Shown piece by piece: positions 35,262 through 43,426 of a DNA stretch of 64,000 nt. The DNA comes from Dehalococcoidia bacterium UBA2158 (GTDB lineage Bacteria > Chloroflexota > Dehalococcoidia > Lucifugimonadales > UBA3495): contig DCWQ01000033.1 of the NCBI GenBank assembly GCA_002328185.1, positions 61,285-125,284 on the forward strand, read 5' to 3'. The notes under the pieces were generated by a model. That model had not been told where the DNA came from. It made no database searches and saw only the letters and a list, made by a program, of their open reading frames with translations. Position 1 is the first letter of the stretch. Every line of letters begins with the position of its first letter. A program made the position numbers and the translations under genes.

Positions 35262-36035
35262 TTATCCGAACCTGCCGGTTATGTAGGCCTCAGTACGTTC
35301 GTCCTCAGGGTTGGTGAAAATCTGACGGCTCTCGCCGAACTCCACCAAGAAGCCCACCCTCGCCTCTTCCACCATCAAGAACGCGGTGTAGTGGGAGACG
35401 CGGGCCGCTTGCTGCATGTTATGAGTAACAATAATGATGGAATAATCCTCGGACAACTCCCGCATGAGCTCTTCGATGGCCAACGTGGCGATGGGATCCA
35501 GGGCCGAGCAGGGCTCGTCCATCAAGATCACTCTGGGCTCAACTGCCAGGGTGCGGGCGATGCAAAGCCTCTGCTGCTGGCCGCCGGAAAGGGATAACGC
35601 ACTCGCTTTCAGACGGTCCTTGACCTCATCCCAGAGGGCCGCCCGGACCAACGACCGTTCTACCAACTCATCGATGTCGCCCTCGAAACCGTTGATCCGC
35701 GGACCGAATGCAACATTGTCATAGATGGACTTGGGAAAGGGGTTTGGCCGTTGAAACACCATGCCGATCTCGTAGCGTATCTCCGTGGGATCAACATCCT
35801 GGCCGTAGAGGTTGAGACCGTCGAACAGCACCTGCCCTTCCACCCGGGCCGACGGGATCAGGTCGTTCATCCGGTTGAAGCAGCGCAGCAGGGTGCTCTT
35901 ACCGCAGCCGGACGGGCCAATGATCGCTGTTATCCGGTTGCGGGCCACGTCCAAGTCCACATCTGTTACAGCCTTCTTGGCGTCGTAATAGACATTGAGC
36001 CCGCGTGATTGAAGGATGGGATCAAGGTCTTGCAA
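35262..36035 (-). CDS. pstB: Phosphate ABC transporter ATP-binding protein PstB
   Basis: A 257-residue ABC ATPase. Walker A is GPSGCGKST (40-48), the signature is LSGGQQQRLCIARTLA, and Walker B is VILMDEPCSALD with H-loop IIIVTHNMQQAARVS. The spacing, the PNPFPKSIYDNVAFGPR stretch and the FxNPxxxxTExYITGRFG-type end are specific to PstB. It powers high-affinity phosphate import with PstS, PstC and PstA encoded just upstream. Confidence 0.95.
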   Translation of the reverse strand: MQDLDPILQSRGLNVYYDAKKAVTDVDLDVARNRITAIIGPSGCGKSTLLRCFNRMNDLIPSARVEGQVLFDGLNLYGQDVDPTEIRYEIGMVFQRPNPFPKSIYDNVAFGPRINGFEGDIDELVERSLVRAALWDEVKDRLKASALSLSGGQQQRLCIARTLAVEPRVILMDEPCSALDPIATLAIEELMRELSEDYSIIIVTHNMQQAARVSHYTAFLMVEEARVGFLVEFGESRQIFTNPEDERTEAYITGRFG

Positions 36036-36038
36036 TTT

Positions 36039-36923
36039 CTATCCTTCCCACTTGTTCTGGAACTTGTTGCGGAGAATCACCGCACCGGCGTTCATCACCA
36101 GCAGTATGACCAGCAACACGATTATACCGGCTGCCGCGGCCTCCTGGAATCCCGTTTGCGGCCTGGAGGTCCAGTTGAATATCTGGATTGGGAGAACCGT
36201 GAACCGGCTCAACGGGCTGTCCGGCGTGAACGGCACAAAGGTAAGTGCACCCATGGCGATCAGCGGAGCCGTTTCGCCGATGGCCCGGCTGACTGCCAGG
36301 ATCACGCCGGTGAGGATGCCGGGGAATGCTTGGGGAATCACCATGTACCAGATGACCTGCCACCGGGTTGCGCCCAACGCGTAGGAGCCTTCCCGGAACG
36401 ACGGCGGCACGGCGCGCACGGCTTCGCTGGCAGCCACTATCACTATGGGCAGCACCAACAACGCCAGTGTGAACCCTCCTGCTAGCACGCTCTTGCCCAG
36501 ATGCAGGCTGTGGACAAAAATCTGCAACCCCAAGATGCCATAAACGATAGACGGCACCCCTGCCAGGTTGGCGATGTTGATCTTGGCTATCCTGGCAAAC
36601 TTGCTGCGGGCGGCGTACTCCTCCAGATATAACGCGGTGGCCACGCCCAGGGTGAACGAGACCGCTCCGGCCACGATGACCACGTAGATACTGCCTAGCA
36701 TCGCCGCTTTGATCCCTGCTTTGTCTGGATGCCGCGACGCGAAACTGGTCAGGAAACCCCAGTCGATGCCGGTGATGCCTTGAATAAACAGGTAGACCAG
36801 CAGCACCGCCAGCATCCCCAAGGCGATGGCCACGGACAACAAGCACAGCCCAAAGAAGGCCCGGCCCATCCACTTGCGGTGGGCCCTATTTCTCCGGAAC
36901 TCAGTCTGGGAGATAACCGACAT
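36039..36923 (-). CDS. pstA: Phosphate ABC transporter permease PstA
   Basis: A 294-residue permease with six predicted helices and the ABC-permease EAA-like loop (REGSYALGATRWQVIWYMVI). It begins with a cytoplasmic basic stretch. It shares one base with pstC at its start and ends 3 bases before pstB, so the genes form one transcript. Confidence 0.93.
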   Translation of the reverse strand: MSVISQTEFRRNRAHRKWMGRAFFGLCLLSVAIALGMLAVLLVYLFIQGITGIDWGFLTSFASRHPDKAGIKAAMLGSIYVVIVAGAVSFTLGVATALYLEEYAARSKFARIAKINIANLAGVPSIVYGILGLQIFVHSLHLGKSVLAGGFTLALLVLPIVIVAASEAVRAVPPSFREGSYALGATRWQVIWYMVIPQAFPGILTGVILAVSRAIGETAPLIAMGALTFVPFTPDSPLSRFTVLPIQIFNWTSRPQTGFQEAAAAGIIVLLVILLVMNAGAVILRNKFQNKWEG

Positions 36924-37855
36924 TACTCGTACTCCTCCCGGAAGCGGCTGACCACATATTGGCTTAGTAAGTTCATCACCAGGGTGATGACGAACAACAG
37001 TAGAGCCACTGCGAAGATGGTCTTGAATTCTATGGACCCGGCAGGAGCGTCTCCCTGGCTAACTTGCACGATGTAGGCGGTCATGGTTTCGATGGGAACG
37101 AAGGGGTTCAGAGTGAAGCTCGGGTTCTGCCCGGCGGCTATGGTGACGATCATGGTCTCACCGATGGCCCTGGAGACCGCCAAGATGAACGCAGACATGA
37201 TTCCGGAAAGCGCCGCCGGCACCACCACTAGTGTGGAGACCTCCAGTTTGGTGGAACCCAGGGCGTAGGCCGCCTCGCGCAGGTTTCTGGGCACTGAGCG
37301 CATGGCGTCTTCGCTGAGACTGGACACCATGGGCAGGATCATTATTCCCATGACGATGGACGCGCTGAGGGCGTTGAAAACCGCGATGTCCTCGGATATC
37401 CCCCGTAAGATCGGAGTCACGAACAACAGCGCGAAGTACCCGTAGACCACGGTAGGTATCCCGGCCAAGACCTCAAGTATGGGTTTGACCAGCCGGCGGA
37501 TTCGGTCGGGTGCGTATTCGCTGAGGTAGATGGCGCTGAGCAGGCCCAAGGGCAACGCCACCGCCATGGCCAATACCGCCGTCAACGTTGTGCCCGCCAC
37601 CAATGCTAGGACCCCGAATTGCTTGGAGGAGAATAGCGGTGTCCAGCGGGTGCCGGTCATGAATTCCAATAACGTAACATCACCGAAGAACGTGATCGCC
37701 TCGAAGAGGAGAACTGCCACGATGCCGATGGTGATCAAGATCGAGACGAAGCTGGATAGGAACAAGGCCACCGCGATGGCCTGCTCTGGGAGCTTCCGTC
37801 TCCAGCCGCTCCTCGACCCGTGCCCCAATGGCGGGCTCAACACATCTCTAGCCAA
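36923..37855 (-). CDS. pstC: Phosphate ABC transporter permease PstC
   Basis: A 310-residue permease, PstA's partner. It has six helices and the loop LREAAYALGSTKLEVSTLVV typical of PstC. The N-terminal helix is preceded by a basic tail. The stop overlaps the pstA start by one base. A 54-base gap to pstS fits a single operon. Confidence 0.93.
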   Translation of the reverse strand: MARDVLSPPLGHGSRSGWRRKLPEQAIAVALFLSSFVSILITIGIVAVLLFEAITFFGDVTLLEFMTGTRWTPLFSSKQFGVLALVAGTTLTAVLAMAVALPLGLLSAIYLSEYAPDRIRRLVKPILEVLAGIPTVVYGYFALLFVTPILRGISEDIAVFNALSASIVMGIMILPMVSSLSEDAMRSVPRNLREAAYALGSTKLEVSTLVVVPAALSGIMSAFILAVSRAIGETMIVTIAAGQNPSFTLNPFVPIETMTAYIVQVSQGDAPAGSIEFKTIFAVALLLFVITLVMNLLSQYVVSRFREEYE

Positions 37856-37909
37856 TGCCGATCGCGCTCCTAAAGTTAGACGACGTTGTTTGTGGGTTCA
37901 TCGATTCTG

Positions 37910-38923
37910 TTACCTGTTGGCGGAAAGTATCTCTTCAACGGTCCCATGTTGTGGGTTTTCTCCTCCGAATATCGTGCCGGTCAACCCCCGTTCGAATCGG
38001 TCCAAAATCAGGTCATGAACTTGCTCGGGGAACGGGACGAACCCCAGTTCCTTCAGCAAGCTCGCCCTTTCATGACTCACGAAATAGCTGACGAAATCTT
38101 TCACATCCGGTTCAGCCCAGGCTTCTTTGCTGACGTAGATGAACAAGGGCCGGGACAGCGGCGAGTAGGTGCCGTCGTTGATAGTCTCATCGGTGGGGAT
38201 GACACAGCCGTTGCCGCTGTCCACGGCCACCATCTTCAGTTTGTCTTGGTTCTCGACGAAGTACGAGTACCCAAAGTAACCTAGGCTGCCCCGGTCTCCA
38301 GCGATCCCTTGCACCAATACATTATCCCGCTCGCTGGAAGTAAAATCCCCCCGCGAGGCTTGGGCCTCGCCGTTCACAGTCTCGGTGAAGTAATCGAAAG
38401 TCCCGGAATCCACGCCGGGCCCGTAAAGGCGCAGCTTCTCGTTGGGCCATCCTTCCCGTATCTGACTCCAACGGCTGATCTTTCCCTCTGCATCGGGCTG
38501 CCACATGGCGTGTAGTTCTTCAACGGTCACGCAGCCGACAAAGTCATTTTCGAGATTAACGCCTATGGTCAGCCCGTCGATGGCCACGGGGAGCTCGATG
38601 AATTCCACTCCTTCTTCGGCACATTTCTGGACTTCACTGGGTTTGATAGGTCTGGAGGCGTCATTGATGTCAGTGTCACCAGCGCAAAATTTCTTGAAAC
38701 CGCCGCCGGTGCCCGATATACCGATCACCAACCGTGCCGACCCGCCGATGGAATCGCCCCAGTCCTCAACCAATGCTTCGGTTATAGGAAAGACGGTGCT
38801 GGAGCCGTCGATGTCGGTTGTTCCAGCCCCACATGCAACCAAAAGCGCCATGGCGAAAAAAAAAGCCGGCACCCAGGCTTTCCAGCCCGGAGAGCGGCTC
38901 AAAATCCACTTCCGTGTCATCAT
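37910..38923 (-). CDS. pstS: Phosphate-binding lipoprotein PstS
   Basis: A 337-residue lipoprotein. The signal peptide ends in the lipobox LLVAC (C31), so the mature protein is membrane-tethered. Phosphate-contact segments of PstS are visible: DGSSTVFPITEALVEDW at the N-terminus, SGTGGGFKKFCAGDTDI and GPGVDSGTFDYF. It is the first gene of the pst operon. The 155-base gap to the divergent LLM gene should contain its promoter; no clear Pho box was read there. Confidence 0.93.
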   Translation of the reverse strand: MMTRKWILSRSPGWKAWVPAFFFAMALLVACGAGTTDIDGSSTVFPITEALVEDWGDSIGGSARLVIGISGTGGGFKKFCAGDTDINDASRPIKPSEVQKCAEEGVEFIELPVAIDGLTIGVNLENDFVGCVTVEELHAMWQPDAEGKISRWSQIREGWPNEKLRLYGPGVDSGTFDYFTETVNGEAQASRGDFTSSERDNVLVQGIAGDRGSLGYFGYSYFVENQDKLKMVAVDSGNGCVIPTDETINDGTYSPLSRPLFIYVSKEAWAEPDVKDFVSYFVSHERASLLKELGFVPFPEQVHDLILDRFERGLTGTIFGGENPQHGTVEEILSANR

Positions 38924-39078
38924 TCAGCAAAAATTATATGACGCCCCAGAGGGCCGCGCAATAGGGTCTCTGGGCAATTTCGGCATCCATTGCTGTCGCT
39001 AGCTTGTATACTTGTATTTACTAGGATCCTGGGAGTCCCTAACCGGAGGGCCTGGTGATTACAAATTGAGGTTTTCCC

Positions 39079-40107
39079 TTGAGTCAGAAACTTGAACTGA
39101 GCGTCGTGGACCAATCGCCGGTACGGGCCGGCGAGTCAGCGGGCCAGGCGCTACGAGACACCATTGCGCTGGCGGTGGAGGTGGAAAAACTAGGCTACCA
39201 GCGGTATTGGCTCGCCGAGCACCATAGCCTGCCTAACTTTGCCGGCACCAGCCCGGAGATTCTCATCGGCCAGGTGGCCGCTCACACCAAGACCATCAGG
39301 GTGGGCAGTGGAGGGGTCATGCTCTCCCACTACAGCGCCCTGAAGGTTGCCGAGAACTTCCGCATGCTGGGCGCGCTCTATCCCGGCCGCATCGACCTGG
39401 GCATCGGCCGGGCCCCGGGCAGCGACCAAGTAACCGCGGCCGCCCTGACCTTCCCCGGCCAACCCAGGGAGATACGCCACTTCCCCCGGCAGGTGGTCGA
39501 CCTTCTGGGTTTTCTGAACAATGATCTGGAAGAAAGCCATTTCTTCTCCGGGATCAGCGCCGGTCCGGGAGAGCCGGAGGTGCCCGACGTTTGGCTCCTG
39601 GGCTCCCGTTACGAGAGCGCCAACATGGCGGCACAGTTGGGGCTGCCCTTCGCCTACGCCCATTTCTTCGGCATAAACGTGGAAGAGGGCCCGGCCATAG
39701 TGGCCAATTACAAGCAGAACTACCGGCCGTCCGAGCATTTCCCCGAGCCCAAGATCAACGTCGGGGTCCACGTGGTCTGCGCTGAGACCGAAGAAGAAGC
39801 CATGCGGCTCTCGGCCAGCCGCAATCTGTCCCGGTTATTCAACATCACCGGACGGGCCAACGGCATCCCCTCTCCGGAAGACGCGGCCAAATACGTGTTT
39901 CAGGCCGGAGAAGAAGCCTTCGTCAACCAGTACCAAGCGGTTTGCGTGGACGGCGAACCACAGCAGGTCAAACAGGGCCTTGAAGAGATTGCCGAGATGT
40001 ACCAGACATTGGACCTGAGCATCGTCACCATCACCCACGCCCTTTCTGACCGGGTGCACTCCTACGAACTGCTGGCAGACGCCTGCGGGTTGACGCCGCC
40101 GGAGTAG
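39079..40107 (+). CDS. LLM-class flavin monooxygenase (LuxA-like, YtmO type)
   Basis: A 342-residue luciferase-like TIM-barrel protein starting with TTG 39079. The segments RYWLAEHHSLPNFAGTSPEI, VGSGGVMLSHYSALKVAE and RIDLGIGRAPGSD are typical of the FMN-dependent MsnO8/YtmO group, which often uses FMNH2 supplied by a reductase. It is one of four LLM genes in the window. It reads toward the LLM gene at 40189 on the other strand, and a perfect palindrome separates them. Confidence 0.85.
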   Translation: MSQKLELSVVDQSPVRAGESAGQALRDTIALAVEVEKLGYQRYWLAEHHSLPNFAGTSPEILIGQVAAHTKTIRVGSGGVMLSHYSALKVAENFRMLGALYPGRIDLGIGRAPGSDQVTAAALTFPGQPREIRHFPRQVVDLLGFLNNDLEESHFFSGISAGPGEPEVPDVWLLGSRYESANMAAQLGLPFAYAHFFGINVEEGPAIVANYKQNYRPSEHFPEPKINVGVHVVCAETEEEAMRLSASRNLSRLFNITGRANGIPSPEDAAKYVFQAGEEAFVNQYQAVCVDGEPQQVKQGLEEIAEMYQTLDLSIVTITHALSDRVHSYELLADACGLTPPE

Positions 40108-40141
40108 GTAGGTCCCTCCCCACTTGGGTGATGCTGGGTGC

Positions 40142-40192
40142 CTAAATCCCCCTCGGTCCCCCTTTGCGAAAGGGGGACCGAGGGGGATTTAG
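40142..40192. terminator. Perfect 24-bp palindrome between convergent genes
   Basis: Two perfectly complementary 24-base arms (40142-40165 and 40169-40192) flank a GCG loop. The arms contain the CCCCCTCGG and TCCCCCTTT runs that recur, shortened, at 48489, 48566, 49780 and 49872. The right arm overlaps the TAA stop of the convergent LLM gene. It can fold identically in both transcripts, so it probably ends both genes. It is also the best-preserved member of the local palindromic repeat family. Confidence 0.75.
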
Positions 40193-41193
40193 GGGGATTT
40201 CGCCGGAGCCAACGCCTCAATCACGTGCTGGTGCGATGCCATGTTATCGCCTACAGCAAAGGGCGCGATCACTGGAAGCTGCAGCCCAGCGGCCCGGCGT
40301 TTCTCCAGGGCGGCGCGGCATTCTTCGACCGTTCCGACTACCGCCACCTGGTCTTGCATCTCGACGGTTATTGAATCAGCGGCTTTGTCGAGCTTGGCAT
40401 CAGCCAGGGCGGCCGCGGCGGCAGACATCTCTTTGTCGAACCCGGTCTCCGCGAAGAAGTTGCGATAGAAGGGGTTGCTGGCGTACCGGGCCACCTGATA
40501 CCTCAGCGAGTCCCGCGATACGGAAACGTCATCACCCACGGCGACACGCACGTACCCTGCGATGTCGATCTCATTTGGGTCCCGGCCTGCTTTCTCCGCG
40601 CCCAGCTTGATGTGCCCAATGGCCTCTTGAAGATAGTCGACGGCGGTCCAGTTCATCAGCACACCGTCGGCCAACTCGCCCACCATTTCCAGCATCCGCG
40701 GACCTAGGGCGGCGATGTAGATTGGCACCTTGTTCTTGGGCGTAGCCGCGCCCATGGATACGCCGGTGAGTTTGAACTGCTTGCCGGTGAAGTTGACCTC
40801 TTCGCCCGCCAGCAGCGCCTTGATGATCTGGATGGTCTCCCGCATACGGGTCATGGGAGCTTTGAAGGGTATGCCGTCCCGGCTCTCCACGGTGGGAGCG
40901 TGACCGACGCCCAGGCCCAGCATGAACCGGCCATCAGACACCGCAGCCATGCCAGCCGCGCCCATGGCTGTGTTGGTCGGCGTTCGAGCGAATATCGGCA
41001 GTATCCCGGTGCCCAGCTTCACCTTCTCGGTCTTCATGGCGATGGTGGCTAACGAGGTCAGAGAGTCCCGTCCGCCTCCTTCCGGCACCCAAACAGCCTC
41101 GAAGCCGTTCTTCTCGGCCTGGGCGGACAGCACCTGATAATCCTGGGGGGACAGGTTCGGGTCGTTTTCCAGTCGCACACCGTAGCGGGCCAT
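40189..41193 (-). CDS. LLM-class F420/FMN-dependent oxidoreductase
   Basis: A 334-residue luciferase-like protein. The opening YGVRLENDPNLSPQDYQVLS, GTGILPIFARTPTNTAMGA and LGLGVGHAPTVES match F420-dependent members of the LLM family rather than the YtmO type. Its final codon overlaps a palindromic element, so its stop lies within a terminator stem. It is followed upstream by a HAD and an alpha/beta hydrolase gene on the same strand, which together look like a small degradative unit. Confidence 0.85.
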   Translation of the reverse strand: MARYGVRLENDPNLSPQDYQVLSAQAEKNGFEAVWVPEGGGRDSLTSLATIAMKTEKVKLGTGILPIFARTPTNTAMGAAGMAAVSDGRFMLGLGVGHAPTVESRDGIPFKAPMTRMRETIQIIKALLAGEEVNFTGKQFKLTGVSMGAATPKNKVPIYIAALGPRMLEMVGELADGVLMNWTAVDYLQEAIGHIKLGAEKAGRDPNEIDIAGYVRVAVGDDVSVSRDSLRYQVARYASNPFYRNFFAETGFDKEMSAAAAALADAKLDKAADSITVEMQDQVAVVGTVEECRAALEKRRAAGLQLPVIAPFAVGDNMASHQHVIEALAPAKSP

Positions 41194-41220
41194 GGTCGCT
41201 CCTTCAAGTTCGGAAAAGGG

Positions 41221-41940
41221 TTAGACTCCCAGTTGGGTCGCCAGGTCCCTAAAATCATCACAGACGAAGTCGAATGACGGGTCGGGAGTTGTGTCTACCT
41301 TTCCATTGGCCCCGCGCTCCAGTGGCCGTTTCACGAAGGCGGTCCTGAGGCCCTGCTTCCCGGCAGCCAGCAGATCGGACTGGTGGGCGGCGACCATCAT
41401 CACCTGTTCGGGCTTCAGGTGCAGCAACGCCACCCCAGTGAGATAGGTCTTGGCGTCGGGTTTGTAGGCGTGGGCCAACTCGGCGCCCAGGATGGTATCC
41501 CAAGGCAGATTGGCGTACTTGGCCATGTTCACCATCAGCGCGATGTTGCCGTTGGACATGGTCGCCAAGATGAACTTGGACTTCAGCCTCGCCAACCCCG
41601 GAGGGGAGTCGGGCCAGGCATCCAGCCGATGCCAGGCTAGGTTCAAGTCGGCCTTGGCCTCTTCGCTGACTCCGGTGATTCCGAAGTCATTGAGCAGTTC
41701 TTCAAGGCCCATTCGGTGCAGAGTATCCAGCTCGGTCCACGGGAGTTCGCCGGTTCGGACCTTGTCCATGAACGGGCGGTACTTGGCTCGCCAGCTCTCG
41801 GCAAAGTCGACCCAGTCGGCCTCGATGCCGTTGGCCTTGCCGAAAGTCTCAGCATGTCGGGTGACTGAAGAATGCCAGTCCACCACGGTGCCGAATACGT
41901 CGAATACAAGCGCTTTGATCTGCGATGGGTCGGTTGCCAT
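41221..41940 (-). CDS. HAD-type II haloacid dehalogenase family hydrolase
   Basis: A 239-residue protein. The nucleophile motif is VFDVFGTVVDW (D14); ATMSNGN gives motif 2, the Lys lies in AYKPDAKTYL, and the acidic AAHQSDLLAA provides motif 4 in the (S)-2-haloacid dehalogenase style. The cap region between residues 25 and 95 is of the dehalogenase type. Substrate not known; 2-haloacids or phosphate esters are both possible. It is 27 bases from the LLM gene and 18 bases from the hydrolase gene. Confidence 0.8.
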   Translation of the reverse strand: MATDPSQIKALVFDVFGTVVDWHSSVTRHAETFGKANGIEADWVDFAESWRAKYRPFMDKVRTGELPWTELDTLHRMGLEELLNDFGITGVSEEAKADLNLAWHRLDAWPDSPPGLARLKSKFILATMSNGNIALMVNMAKYANLPWDTILGAELAHAYKPDAKTYLTGVALLHLKPEQVMMVAAHQSDLLAAGKQGLRTAFVKRPLERGANGKVDTTPDPSFDFVCDDFRDLATQLGV

Positions 41941-41958
41941 GTCCGTTATCTCCTTGAG

Positions 41959-42696
41959 TTACTTGCCCGCGACCTTGAGGAGTATATCTGCCAGTTCACG
42001 GGGGTGGGTGATCATGGTGTCATGTCCGGAGGCCACGGGATATACCCCCCAACCGGCTTGCCTGGCCCGCTCGGCCACCGAGTCGAACCCCGACTCCCCA
42101 CCGCAGACGAAGTTCTTGGGGATCGACGCCGCTTTGGGGTTTCCCATGCGCACCGGGCTAGCCATGGCCGCCGCGGGTTGTGGGGTCACATTGGCACCGA
42201 CCCAGGCCAGGTCGTCGGGGTCGGTGATGCCCCAACGGTAGCCCACCTCTTCCGCCGAGGCCGGAGCAGGCAGGAACCCATCACCGTTCTTGATCTGGTC
42301 GCGCACCCACCCGGCAAACTCTTCACCGCGGACCGGAATGAGCTGGTCGGCCATCGACTCGCCGTCGGCGGGAATGACTCCGTTGACGTAGACCATGTGG
42401 GCGATTCGCTCCGGGCAAACTTCCGCCACACCGGTGATGACCATCCCGGCGTAGGCATGTCCCACCAAGACCACGTCCTCAAGCCCCTCATAGCGCATGA
42501 GCTGGACGATGTCTTGGATGTGCACGTCCAGGGTGATCTCAGCCGGGTCGATGCGGTCGTTCAGGTTCGCCCGTTCGCCCATGCCTGTGAGGGTGGGAGC
42601 GAACACTTCGGCGCCGGCGTCCCTAAGCAGCGGGGCGGTCTTCTTCCAGCACCAGCCGCCGTGCCAAGCGCCGTGGACCAATACGTAGGTTGTCAT
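41959..42696 (-). CDS. Alpha/beta hydrolase, esterase-like, nucleophile Ser replaced by Ala
   Basis: A 245-residue protein of the salicylate-/pyrethroid-esterase group: YVLVHGAWHGGWCWKKTAPL forms the oxyanion loop and SGHDTMITHP carries the catalytic His. The nucleophile elbow, usually G-H-S-x-G-G, reads LVGHAYAGMVI, with Ala at 81 (codon GCC, one base from a Ser codon TCC). The serine triad is therefore incomplete. The protein may be inactive, may bind rather than cleave, or may act by another chemistry as some hydroxynitrile-lyase-like relatives do. It sits beside a HAD and LLM gene. Confidence 0.75.
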   Translation of the reverse strand: MTTYVLVHGAWHGGWCWKKTAPLLRDAGAEVFAPTLTGMGERANLNDRIDPAEITLDVHIQDIVQLMRYEGLEDVVLVGHAYAGMVITGVAEVCPERIAHMVYVNGVIPADGESMADQLIPVRGEEFAGWVRDQIKNGDGFLPAPASAEEVGYRWGITDPDDLAWVGANVTPQPAAAMASPVRMGNPKAASIPKNFVCGGESGFDSVAERARQAGWGVYPVASGHDTMITHPRELADILLKVAGK

Positions 42697-42728
42697 GTTG
42701 AGGCCTCCGGCGCCTGCAGTGTTTAACG

Positions 42729-43202
42729 CTAGTTGAGTTGGTCGACCTGGCGTTGGACCTCATCGTAGTCCGGCTCCACGCCCGGGTTTTCGCCGACCCA
42801 CTTGAATTTGATCACGCCTTCTTTGTCGATCACAAACACGGCCCGCTCCGAGGCTGTGTAACCGTCCATTCCAGCGAAATTCGGCAGTGAAACACCATAG
42901 GCGGCCCCGACTTCGCGTTTGAAATCGCTGAGTAGGGGGAAGTTCAGGTTGTTGGCGTCGGAGAACGCCTTTTGGGCAAAGATTCCGTCCACACTGACGC
43001 CATACACCTGCGCATTCATGGAGTTGAACGACTCGAGGCGGTCACGGAAGGTGCACATTTCAGTGGTGCAGACTCCGGTGAAGGCTCCGGGGTAAAAGGC
43101 CAAGACAACGTTCTTCCCTTTGGAATCGCTGAGCTTGGTCTCTTGCTTACCGCTGTCGTATAGAGTGAAATCCGGGGCTTTTTGTCCTACATCTGCCGCC
43201 AT
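42729..43202 (-). CDS. Peroxiredoxin (AhpC/BCP type)
   Basis: A 157-residue protein starting at ATG 43202 behind AGGAGGAATC; the longer frame to 43286 lacks a ribosome site. The peroxidatic cysteine is C45 in PGAFTGVCTTEMC and a second cysteine is C50, five residues later, as in 1-Cys/atypical 2-Cys BCP/AhpE proteins. It reduces peroxides using thiol donors. It stands next to the hydrolase gene, divergent from GGT. Confidence 0.88.
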   Translation of the reverse strand: MAADVGQKAPDFTLYDSGKQETKLSDSKGKNVVLAFYPGAFTGVCTTEMCTFRDRLESFNSMNAQVYGVSVDGIFAQKAFSDANNLNFPLLSDFKREVGAAYGVSLPNFAGMDGYTASERAVFVIDKEGVIKFKWVGENPGVEPDYDEVQRQVDQLN

Positions 43203-43426
43203 GGTTGATTCCTCCTGTGGGAGTAAAAGTGTCACCGTTTCAGTCTCGTTTTCCCTTGGCCTGAGACGTTCACGGAGATGAGTCATTCGAGCCCGGAAGC
43301 CGGGCCGAGGCTATATTAACACAGGCATTCTGCCTAGGCGCGGGCCGTGCCTATGGTACAATCGGTTGGCCATCAGACCTATCTTTCGTCAGGTTTGCCC
43401 TGAGCCCGTACAGAGAGAACTGCGGC

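Noticed and set aside
36022..36873. 283-codon minus-strand frame
   Set aside because: It overlaps pstA in another frame; pstA has the correct motifs and gene spacing.
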